DNA of 11,894 nt from Legionella qingyii. GTDB lineage: Bacteria; Pseudomonadota; Gammaproteobacteria; Legionellales; Legionellaceae. The notes under the pieces were generated by a model. It had not been told where the DNA came from, made no database searches, and was given only the letters and a program-made list of their open reading frames with translations. Below are positions 6,047 to 11,894 of this stretch, piece by piece; the first letter of the stretch is position 1; every line of letters begins with the position of its first letter. The translations under genes were made by a program, and so were the position numbers. The stretch is from assembly GCF_003184185.1 (NCBI RefSeq), contig NZ_QHJG01000060.1, positions 1 through 11,894 on the forward strand. The letters are read 5' to 3'.

Positions 6047-7130
6047 CATCATCTCCTAAATCTTTATTACTTTGTGTATAGGCACTCAACTCTGATTCTA
6101 TTTCTTCTGTAGTAGGTAAAACATTATTAAGTTTTTCAGTTAGTGCTTTGCTTAGCTCATACTCTGCAATTCCCATTGGACTACTGACACGCCTTAATGA
6201 ATATTCAGCAATAACTTTATCCTTCTTTTCACAAAGTAATAAACCAATTGTTGGGCCGTCTTCGGCCATTTTTAATTGCTCATCAACAGCAGATAAATAA
6301 AAATTTAATTGACCTGTGTCTTTAGGATTAAGCTCTCCTCGCTTGAGTTCAACGACCACGTAAACATGAAGTTTGGTGTTATACATTAATAAATCAATTT
6401 CGAAACGTTTCCCTGAAACTATAATAGGATGCCTGGTCCCATACAAAGCAAAGCCCTGCCCTAATTCCATAAGAAATTCTTTTACGTGAGTAAGTAGCCC
6501 ATCATGGATATCCTTTTCATGAGCTTCCTCTCCTACAGACAAAAAATGAAACTTATATGGATCTTTAATCATTTCTTGAGCCAAATGCGAATGATGTGCT
6601 GGAAGCTTGTCTTTAAAATTAGTTGTCTTATGTTCTAGTTTCGCTTGCCTGCTGTAAAGATCACTTTTTATTTGTTTTTGAAGTTCACGATAAGACCATT
6701 CATTTTCAATAGTTTTTTGGGCATACCAGTGTTTTACGTTTGCTTGCTCAGCCGAAAAAGCCTGAATTAATACAATATGATGTGTCCAAGTTAATTGGTC
6801 AGGCAGTGCCTGACTAAATTCACCATTTGGATAATTAAGTGCAAAAAGACGCATATACTTCAGATTTGTTTTAGAAAATCCCTCTGTATTAGGGAAAGCT
6901 CTGCGTAAATCGTTAGATAAAATTTCAAATAGCTTATCTCCCCATTGGGCTTTCTTTTGTTCTTGAATAATGAGTTTCCCAATATCCCAATAAAATTTAA
7001 TTAATTCATGATTTACTACTATAGCTGCACGAATCTGGGCTTTTTTTAACCTTTCTTTTATTTCAGTTAATAAGTTTTGATATGATGTATCTAGATGAAG
7101 TTGTGATGCATTAATAATCTTGTTCGACAT
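6027..7130 (-). CDS. YhcG/DUF1016 family PD-(D/E)XK nuclease-like protein
   Basis: About 367 residues from the ATG at 7130, which starts MSNKIINASQ. The frame stays open up to an ATG at 7187 (386 residues), but a TATAAT at 7174-7179 and the family's usual N-terminus favour the shorter form; no start has a strong binding site. The N-terminal DUF1016 domain (residues about 16-160) has AAIVVNHELIKFYWDIGKLI and GFSKTNLKYMRLFA. The C-terminal nuclease domain has FEIDLLMYN and YVVVELKRG, giving Asp246, Glu261 and Lys263, then GQLNFYLSAVDE. The family is common on mobile elements and beside restriction systems. The C-terminal DLGDDDDS codons contain the integrase ribosome binding site and start, so the two are translationally coupled. 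Confidence 0.88.
   Translation of the reverse strand: MSNKIINASQLHLDTSYQNLLTEIKERLKKAQIRAAIVVNHELIKFYWDIGKLIIQEQKKAQWGDKLFEILSNDLRRAFPNTEGFSKTNLKYMRLFALNYPNGEFSQALPDQLTWTHHIVLIQAFSAEQANVKHWYAQKTIENEWSYRELQKQIKSDLYSRQAKLEHKTTNFKDKLPAHHSHLAQEMIKDPYKFHFLSVGEEAHEKDIHDGLLTHVKEFLMELGQGFALYGTRHPIIVSGKRFEIDLLMYNTKLHVYVVVELKRGELNPKDTGQLNFYLSAVDEQLKMAEDGPTIGLLLCEKKDKVIAEYSLRRVSSPMGIAEYELSKALTEKLNNVLPTTEEIESELSAYTQSNKDLGDDDDSKNQ
6798..6814. repeat. Palindrome copy inside the YhcG-like gene
   Basis: GTCAGGCA then TGCCTGAC around a single G: eight-base arms, perfect. It encodes the SQALPDQ stretch of the protein. A second, slightly different copy lies at 7154-7172 near the start of the same reading frame, where it would encode GQAVPDQ. 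Confidence 0.6.
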
Positions 7131-7153
7131 TTGGTATCCCATTGACTGTATTT

Positions 7154-7172
7154 GGTCAGGCACTGCCTGTCC
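7154..7172. repeat. Palindrome copy at the YhcG-like promoter
   Basis: CAGGCA-C-TGCCTG (7157-7169) flanked by GG and CC, a 19-base near-palindrome with one mismatched pair. It shares TTGGTCAGGCA and TGCCTG with the copy at 6798-6814. It lies just downstream of the -10 box, so it would sit in the first transcribed bases and could be an operator or an RNA hairpin. Confidence 0.55.
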
Positions 7173-7173
7173 A

Positions 7174-7179
7174 ATTATA
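7174..7179 (-). promoter_or_regulatory. -10 box of the YhcG-like/integrase operon
   Basis: TATAAT on the minus strand; the predicted start near 7167 lies downstream of the 7187 ATG, which argues for a translation start at 7130. No clear -35 is visible. Confidence 0.4.
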
Positions 7180-7279
7180 AAGTGCATATAAAGTGCTATT
7201 TTTTTGTAAAGTGTAACATAACAATAAATAGCAGTGCATCAATAATAAATATAACTCAATGAAATTAAATAATATTTTT

Positions 7280-7309
7280 TACATGGGAATACATGGAGAT
7301 ACATTGGGA
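7280..7309. repeat. Three tandem 10-bp repeats beside the att site
   Basis: TACATGGGAA, TACATGGAGA and TACATTGGGA follow each other with no gaps, ending 13 bases before the tRNA fragment. They are on the element side, where integrase arm sites or excisionase sites are expected. The function is inference. Confidence 0.5.
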
Positions 7310-7322
7310 ATTTATTATATTC

Positions 7323-7370
7323 GCCTTCGGGAGGCAGGGGTCGCAGGTTCAATTCCTGTCACTCCGACCA
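7323..7370 (+). other. Element end: att site, 3' fragment of tRNA-Pro(CGG)
   Basis: Reads as the 3' half of a proline tRNA: anticodon stem-loop piece GCC-TTCGGGA-GGC with anticodon CGG, variable loop, T-stem GCAGG with T-loop TTCAATT and CCTGT, acceptor strand CACTCCG, discriminator A and encoded CCA. No D-arm or 5' acceptor strand (CGGAGTG expected) lies upstream, so it is not a functional tRNA. Similarity to tRNA-Pro stops at the anticodon stem, a usual crossover region for P4-type integrases. Element genes lie to the left and flanking genes to the right, so this is the displaced att copy. Confidence 0.85.
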
Positions 7371-7485
7371 ATAAAATCAAGGATTTTTGGAGTTTTTCAA
7401 AAATCAAATTATCATTTTAGGGTGCAAATTGAATGAATCATGATGCAAAGGAAACAAAATAATTATCTAATACGTTGTACGATTT
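7371..7485. other. Gap after the att site
   Basis: No gene seen. GATTTTTG (7382-7389) and CAAAAATC (7398-7405) can pair into an AT-rich hairpin with an eight-base loop, possibly a leftover weak tRNA terminator, but there is no clean T-run after it. Confidence 0.3.
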
Positions 7486-8199
7486 ATGAAGAAATTCACT
7501 TTACTTTTCTTGACTCTAATCCCTTTTTCTTCTTTTGCTTTGGACTGTCACCCAGACATTAATCCTAATATTCCACAATATATTGTCGGCTATGGAAGTT
7601 TAATTGATGAGACATCTAAAAAAAGAACAGATCCATCTGCTGAAGAGAGTGTTCCTATTTTGATAAAAGGATATAAGAGAATTTGGGCAGGACACGGTAA
7701 TTTACCTGGAGTTAATGCCACGTTTTTATCTGCCATTAAAAATAAAAGCTCATCTTTTATTGGTGTAAGTTACAAAGTGAGCGAGCCGGAAAAAATCAGA
7801 AGTTATGATAAAAGAGAAAGCTTTTATTGCAGAGAACAGATTAATCCAGATAACATCGTATTCCTTTCTCAATCTTCCAACTTTTCAACCCAAAAACAAG
7901 TTTGGATATACACTATAGCCTCAACGGAAAATCAACTTCCTACCAAAGACTTTCCAATTGTCCAATCCTATGTTGATATCTTTTTACGTGGCTGTATTCA
8001 AATTGAAGAAAAATTTAAAATTACAAATTTTGCTAAAGATTGTATTGAAACTACTGATGGATGGCCGATTTATTGGATAAACGACCGGATTTTTCCTCGC
8101 CGCCCATCATTCTATGAGCCTTTTGCGGCGCAGATAGATGCTTTACTCAAAGATACTGTATCGGAACAATTCAAACATATTAGTTTTGAAAAGCCATGA
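7486..8199 (+). CDS. Secreted gamma-glutamylcyclotransferase-like protein
   Basis: Protein of 237 residues with a signal peptide (MKK, hydrophobic core, cleavage after SFA at residue 18), so it should act in the periplasm or outside the cell. The mature part begins as a GGCT/ChaC-like fold: YIVGYGSLID (residues 32-41) is the glutamyl-binding YGSL loop, IKGYKRIW the next strand, and YDKRESFY (107-114) supplies the expected catalytic Glu111. Cytosolic relatives release 5-oxoproline from gamma-glutamyl compounds; the substrate here is unknown. The region after about residue 120 is less typical of the family. The start is set by the signal peptide; no strong ribosome binding site precedes it. Confidence 0.72.
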   Translation: MKKFTLLFLTLIPFSSFALDCHPDINPNIPQYIVGYGSLIDETSKKRTDPSAEESVPILIKGYKRIWAGHGNLPGVNATFLSAIKNKSSSFIGVSYKVSEPEKIRSYDKRESFYCREQINPDNIVFLSQSSNFSTQKQVWIYTIASTENQLPTKDFPIVQSYVDIFLRGCIQIEEKFKITNFAKDCIETTDGWPIYWINDRIFPRRPSFYEPFAAQIDALLKDTVSEQFKHISFEKP

Positions 8200-8385
8200 T
8201 CTAATCACAGCTTTATTGTTTTTGTGTAGTTCCAACCAAGAAACAAGAAATAGTATTTAATCCTGTGCCGTGTTACCTAATTTATGCGACTTGCACTCTT
8301 AATAACCTTATTCTGACATGCCAACCAAGATTTTCAATTTTAGAAAATTTGCTTTGCGAAAATTTCATTTATATTGCAAGACCAA

Positions 8386-8405
8386 TTTAATATTGAATTA
8401 ATATC
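8386..8405 (+). promoter_or_regulatory. PmrA-box-like tandem repeat
   Basis: Two nine-base half-sites, TTTAATATT (8386-8394) and ATTAATATC (8397-8405), separated by GA. This matches the Legionella PmrA consensus, cTTAATatT twice with a two-base gap, at all core TTAATat positions. A TATGAT -10-like hexamer follows at 8413-8418, so the box would overlap the -35 region as expected for an activator. In L. pneumophila PmrA controls many Dot/Icm effector genes. Confidence 0.65.
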
Positions 8406-8412
8406 GAACAGA

Positions 8413-8418
8413 TATGAT
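8413..8418 (+). promoter_or_regulatory. -10-like box of the 615-residue effector candidate
   Basis: TATGAT, one base from consensus, seven bases after the PmrA-like box and 29 bases before the ATG. Confidence 0.4.
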
Positions 8419-8447
8419 GAATTATTTATATGAAAAGCTGATTTATT

Positions 8448-10295
8448 ATGACCCAGCGTATTATTTTAAAGAAATTTATTAAATTCTTAGAAATAACTGA
8501 AATTCAGCTAATTAAAGAGTTGCAAGAAGAATTTCCTAAGAATTATCAGGACAAAGTAACAGCAATTCAAAAAGATCTGTATGATTTACGCACCGCCCTC
8601 AAGAAGGGACATTGCCTGGGTTTTAGCGTCATTGATGGAGCGATGGATCACATTGGGAAATTAAAGTGGTGGGATCATGCAAAAGCAGCTGTTGCAAATT
8701 GGGATGAGCAGGAATCAACACTTGATAAACTCATTGAATTACCGGGATCTGAAGAAGATTCTTTTTGGCAAACTAAAAAAGAAAAAGAACAACAATCGCT
8801 ACAATCTCCCCCTATAGATAAGAAAAAAATTAAGCTAAAAACACTTTTTAACCGATTATTACCTTATGTAATTTCGAACCATGCCTGTTTTGATAAAAAT
8901 TTTAAAACCAGTAATCTCAATCAATATACGCTCTTGTCTCCTACAGAGCATCATTTTGAAATTCTAAGCAAACAAGGTATCGTCAAAAAAATTCAACAAA
9001 GAAAAATAACTGCAGGTAAATTAACTACAAACGAACTCATAAGGTTACTGAACGAAAATGACTTCACAGATACAATCGCCATTATCAATTCACCTACACA
9101 TACAATTCGTGTAAGCTTCAAAAACGGGTCATGGTCCGTATATAACTCTAACTATGATCAAACTTCGCCCGCTACATGTCGTAAATATTTTCCAAATAAA
9201 CTCGTCGCAGTGAATGAAGTATTCCGAATTCTAGGTCAATCAATAGCAATTGTAATTGCCAGTACTAATTCAGAAAAAAAAATATCCCTTCCTCTATTGA
9301 GCACGCTTAAACCTTTTGAGATGCTCGATCGATTAACTGAGGATGGCCTCTTTATTATAGCAAAATGGTGTCCTGATATTCTCCAGAACGTATTGGAACA
9401 GGTTGAGAATCTTCCCTCTGCGGGCGAAGTTATTGCGCAAGGTCTTCTATGTCAGAGCAATGGAACAGGATTACAATGCATTGCCAAGAGCGTTCCCGGA
9501 GCATTACCGAAGGCATTAGAATTGGCAGCCAAAGCAAAAAACGGTGATAAACTGATTGTTCAAGCACTGTTAACCCAAGATGAGGATAAAGAAATAGGAT
9601 TAAAAACAATTTTATTCTATGCTCCAGCTTCTTTAGAGCTCGCATTGGATAAGGCTACTCAGACGTTAAACGATTGCGAGCTCATAACTCAAGCCCTTCT
9701 ATCTAAGGACGATGAGGATTGGTCCGCTTTACACTATATTGCCGCGGACTTCCCAGAGCTTTTACCAAGAGTTTTTAGTTTATTTAATAAAACAGCGAAT
9801 GGCCCACAGCAGCTTGCAAAATGCATCCTAGAGAAAAATAAACATAATTCAACACTCCTTTACCTTGTTGCACGTTACAGCCCCAATTCCTTATCTCAAA
9901 CATTAGATATTGCCAGTAAATGGAATGTACATGACCCCGAGCCTCTTGCAAAAGAAATTGTAAATAACCTCAAAGTAATTGCCCAATATGCGCCACCTAC
10001 TTTATCTAAAGCATTGAATATGGCTTTGAAAGCACCTAATGGTTCCACTCTTATCAAGGAAGCACTGTTAGCTAAAAATGAGAAAGGGTTACGCATAATA
10101 AAGCGCTATTCACCAGATTGTCTGGATCAAGTACAGCAAATTATCCAAAACAATCCAAGTAAATCAATCAAGTATCAAGGATCTCCCCAAATAGTCCGTA
10201 CAAACCTAAGCTTCTGGGAACGAAACCAAGTTTCAGCTACCATACTGACTGCAACAGTTGTTGGCGTCACCGCTTGGTTCGCAACTAAAAAATAA
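8448..10295 (+). CDS. Candidate Dot/Icm effector: protease-like N-terminus, helical repeats, membrane anchor
   Basis: Protein of 615 residues, not recognised as a named gene. The N-terminal part (1-270) may be a papain-like cysteine-protease fold: KKGHCLGFS offers Cys56, NSPTHTIRVSF offers His218, and GSWSVYNSNYDQ offers Asn233 or Asp237, in the order C, H, N/D of YopT-like (C58) enzymes; this is a weak reading. Residues about 297-570 are about seven helical repeats of 36-45 residues, pattern G-L-x-x-I-A-x-x-x-P-x-x-L-x-x-A-L, then N-G-x-x-L-I-x-x-A-L-L, not clearly ankyrin or HEAT. Residues 596-613 are one hydrophobic segment ending in KK, a tail-anchor-like end. A PmrA-type box lies upstream, supporting an effector role. 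The Shine-Dalgarno sequence is poor (GAAAAG). Confidence 0.7.
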   Translation: MTQRIILKKFIKFLEITEIQLIKELQEEFPKNYQDKVTAIQKDLYDLRTALKKGHCLGFSVIDGAMDHIGKLKWWDHAKAAVANWDEQESTLDKLIELPGSEEDSFWQTKKEKEQQSLQSPPIDKKKIKLKTLFNRLLPYVISNHACFDKNFKTSNLNQYTLLSPTEHHFEILSKQGIVKKIQQRKITAGKLTTNELIRLLNENDFTDTIAIINSPTHTIRVSFKNGSWSVYNSNYDQTSPATCRKYFPNKLVAVNEVFRILGQSIAIVIASTNSEKKISLPLLSTLKPFEMLDRLTEDGLFIIAKWCPDILQNVLEQVENLPSAGEVIAQGLLCQSNGTGLQCIAKSVPGALPKALELAAKAKNGDKLIVQALLTQDEDKEIGLKTILFYAPASLELALDKATQTLNDCELITQALLSKDDEDWSALHYIAADFPELLPRVFSLFNKTANGPQQLAKCILEKNKHNSTLLYLVARYSPNSLSQTLDIASKWNVHDPEPLAKEIVNNLKVIAQYAPPTLSKALNMALKAPNGSTLIKEALLAKNEKGLRIIKRYSPDCLDQVQQIIQNNPSKSIKYQGSPQIVRTNLSFWERNQVSATILTATVVGVTAWFATKK

Positions 10296-10520
10296 GCGGG
10301 TCCTGCTCCCTAGCCTGCGCAACTATAGTCAGCAAACGCAACACGTTGGCGAAATTAAAGGTCAAACAAATAGGGAGTTTTGTTTACCAGTTAAATATAA
10401 ATATGGATAGGTCAGGGTCAGGCCCTGAATCGTGAATTGTAACCCCAAACTCAATAAAAACTGTTCTATTCGAAATTTAAGTCCTGCCCCAGATGTGCTG
10501 ATATTCTGAACCAGCTATTT
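10296..10520. other. Gap with REP-like palindromes
   Basis: No convincing gene. TCAGGG (10412-10417) pairs with CCCTGA (10423-10428) around five bases, resembling a REP hairpin, and CTCCCTA (10306-10312) is repeated inverted as TAGGGAG (10371-10377). GTCCTGC occurs near both ends (about 10300 and 10472). The more GC-rich, repeated character suggests a small non-autonomous mobile or REP-like element; no transposase is present. Confidence 0.3.
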
Positions 10521-10721
10521 ATGGAAGAAGTCAATTATAGCAAAGCTATTTTATCAATTTTATCGGCGTACTTCAGAGAAAATATCAACGATTATAATGT
10601 TTTCGAGTTATCCAGATTACGGCAGACAATGCTATTACAATCTAGAATTAAGAGGAATAAAATTGAACATGCCCTTTTTTACCAAGCCCCGGGCCGGAGC
10701 TCATCTCACTCGAAAAAGTAG
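10521..10721 (+). CDS. Short hypothetical protein, doubtful
   Basis: An open frame of 66 codons starting MEEVNYSKAILSILSAYF and ending in a Ser/Lys-rich tail. The first 50 residues have plausible amphipathic helices and normal composition, but there is no ribosome binding site and no family I know. It follows the REP-like gap and may be a remnant of a longer gene or chance. Confidence 0.3.
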   Translation: MEEVNYSKAILSILSAYFRENINDYNVFELSRLRQTMLLQSRIKRNKIEHALFYQAPGRSSSHSKK

Positions 10722-10742
10722 TTTTTTATATAAAAACATTCA

Positions 10743-10756
10743 TTGATCTAAATCAA
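10743..10756. promoter_or_regulatory. Crp/Fnr-family-like binding site
   Basis: TTGAT-CTAA-ATCAA is a perfect match to the Fnr/Anr palindrome. It is centred at 10749.5, which is 41.5 bases before the start (10791) predicted from the extended -10 at 10776-10784, the class II activator position. Confidence 0.5.
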
Positions 10757-10775
10757 ATCGACTCAATTACTTTAA

Positions 10776-10784
10776 TGCTATCCT
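10776..10784 (+). promoter_or_regulatory. Extended -10 of the LRR gene
   Basis: TGCTATCCT fits TG-n-TATnnT, predicts a start near 10791 and a leader of about 37 bases. The -35 region is replaced by the Fnr-like site, as expected for an activated promoter. Confidence 0.4.
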
Positions 10785-10827
10785 TTTAGCGCTTATAACT
10801 GTAGATGGCCCTTAGAAGGAGTTCAAT

Positions 10828-11769
10828 ATGCTTTATTTTAATGCAAGTACCGGAGAAACCGTCCTCTCTGGATTAACTAATGTAAATGGCGATATGTTAA
10901 TGCGCTCTATTTTTAAAATAAACAAAAACACAAAACATATTGATATGGGATGGAATAATTTTGGTAAAAGATCAAATTTCGAATTGCAAGTAGCATTAAG
11001 TCACCTGAATGACCAAATAAAATTTGTAACTTTACGTGGAAACAGTTTAGGAAAAAAATCAGGAGAAGATGCTGCGCTTGTTTTCTTATCATTAAAGCAT
11101 GCTACTCATGTAGACTTAAGTTTTAATGACCTTAATGTTCAAAAAAGGCTAGATATTGGATTAAAAGGTTTTGTCTCAACTCAAGTAACGTCATTGGATC
11201 TGAGCTCTAACAATTTAGGTATTGATATTAATAAGCAGCTCAACAAGGCGGTAGCTGTTCTTATAGGTTTAAAATCATTAAATATGAGCTACAACAAATT
11301 GGATAGAAAGAGCGAAGAAGAACTAGAAACCCTATGTGCGGCGTTCCCCGCAAACTTAGAGCATCTTGATTTAAGCAACAATAATCTGGGCAGCAAAATT
11401 AACTTAATTAGAAAGTTACCTAAAAATATTACTTCTTTGAATATTAGCGATAATGACATCGGTCAATTAGCTGTTGAGGAAATTTATAATTTGAAGAGTT
11501 CATTAACCCATTTACAAACACTTTATATCAGTATTGATGAACTCACTAAGATGTCCCCAAAACAAAAAAAAGCTTGGGAATCTATTCTTTCACCTATAAA
11601 TAAAGTTGTTTTTCTTGATTCATCAGAAAGAGAAGTTATACCGGAACAATCTCTTTTTGCAACCAATAAATCTGGTTTCTTCATCCGAAATTATGACAAC
11701 AAAGAGCAGGATATTGTTGAATCGCTTAAAGGTTTTGCGAAATCTATTACTGATAGCCTGAGAAAATAA
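10828..11769 (+). CDS. Leucine-rich-repeat protein, candidate effector
   Basis: Protein of 313 residues with about eight leucine-rich repeats of ribonuclease-inhibitor type, period near 28, at residues about 36, 65, 93, 121, 149, 178, 202 and 229. Each shows a strand such as VDLSFNDL, LDLSSNNLG, LNMSYNKL or LDLSNNNLG. Such eukaryote-like LRR proteins are typical of Legionella effectors, where they bind host proteins, but no target can be named. No signal peptide or membrane segment is seen. After residue about 240 the repeats fade into a polar C-terminal region that could hold the Dot/Icm signal; it lacks an obvious Glu-rich block. The start is firm: AAGGAG (10816-10821) lies six bases before the ATG. 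A Crp/Fnr-like site precedes the promoter. Confidence 0.85.
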   Translation: MLYFNASTGETVLSGLTNVNGDMLMRSIFKINKNTKHIDMGWNNFGKRSNFELQVALSHLNDQIKFVTLRGNSLGKKSGEDAALVFLSLKHATHVDLSFNDLNVQKRLDIGLKGFVSTQVTSLDLSSNNLGIDINKQLNKAVAVLIGLKSLNMSYNKLDRKSEEELETLCAAFPANLEHLDLSNNNLGSKINLIRKLPKNITSLNISDNDIGQLAVEEIYNLKSSLTHLQTLYISIDELTKMSPKQKKAWESILSPINKVVFLDSSEREVIPEQSLFATNKSGFFIRNYDNKEQDIVESLKGFAKSITDSLRK

Positions 11770-11894
11770 AATCAAAGGGCAAGGTCATAGAGAGACATTC
11801 ATCGCTTCAATCAATTAGCTGGTTCGTTTTTTAATCGCTTGGTACATTTTTCTGTGTTTTTTATAAGGTAAGGACGTGATGTAGTAACGCGTGG
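11770..11894. other. Right edge, non-coding
   Basis: No gene, promoter or convincing terminator is seen. A possible GTG-ATG start near 11876 runs straight into TAG. Confidence 0.5.

Noticed and set aside
7382..7405. Hairpin as a rho-independent terminator
   Set aside because: The stem is AT-rich and no U-run follows, so it is at most a weak structure.
8232..8330. Direct repeat CCAACCAAGA at 8232 and 8321
   Set aside because: Only ten bases in two copies with no link to promoter or gene ends; probably chance.
9430..10096. Minus-strand open frames inside the effector candidate
   Set aside because: They are shadows of the long plus-strand gene, with no binding site or recognisable protein features.
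10758..10780. A PmrA-like tandem (CTCAATTAC then TTTAATGCT) ahead of the LRR gene
   Set aside because: The half-sites are nine bases apart instead of eleven and the match is poor, unlike the clean box at 8386-8405.
1..11894. CRISPR array or complete insertion sequence
   Set aside because: No regularly spaced identical repeats with unique spacers and no transposase gene were found; the only array is the imperfect 22-23 bp one in lvrA.

Overview
The window is AT-rich and reads as Legionella or a close relative. The evidence is an lvrR/lvrA/lvrB-type control cluster next to an F-type conjugation locus, a tRNA-Pro attachment site, and two eukaryotic-like, effector-style genes, one preceded by a near-consensus PmrA box. 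The species call is an inference from gene content; there is no rRNA or core marker here.

Positions 1-7370 look like one end of an integrative conjugative element (ICE). From the left on the minus strand come the start of the next tra gene (traL-like), a short F-type propilin (traA-like), lvrB and lvrA. Divergently, on the plus strand, are a CI-like repressor (lvrR), a TfoX N-domain protein and a YfcG-type glutathione transferase. Back on the minus strand are a solitary PD-(D/E)XK nuclease-like protein, a P4-type tyrosine integrase and a YhcG/DUF1016 nuclease-like protein whose 3' end overlaps the integrase start. The element ends at a 3' fragment of tRNA-Pro(CGG) at 7323-7370, read here as the displaced att half; the intact tRNA should lie left of the window beyond the transfer genes.

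The most interesting reading is that lvrR-lvrA-lvrB is a lambdoid-style immunity and replication module. LvrA has an N-terminal winged helix, a low-complexity linker, and a C-terminal module with the FW...PDPSGWL...RWEDE signature of phage replication proteins. LvrB has the W...FPPSPVEF..C signature of lambda P-like helicase loaders. The DNA encoding the LvrA linker contains an array of 22-23 bp imperfect repeats. The period is not a multiple of three, so it is not a protein repeat; it resembles the iterons that lie inside lambda gene O. The divergent lvrR/lvrA promoter region carries two TATACC-type operators 31 bp apart, each over a -10 box. The repressor's S24 domain lacks the Ser/Lys dyad, so control by self-cleavage looks unlikely.

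Positions 7371-11894 are flanking chromosome or a second accessory region. They hold a secreted gamma-glutamylcyclotransferase-like protein, a 615-residue candidate Dot/Icm effector (possible papain-like N-terminal region, about seven about 40-residue helical repeats, C-terminal membrane anchor), a short doubtful ORF, and a leucine-rich-repeat protein whose upstream region has a perfect TTGAT-N4-ATCAA site centred at -41.5 from the predicted start.
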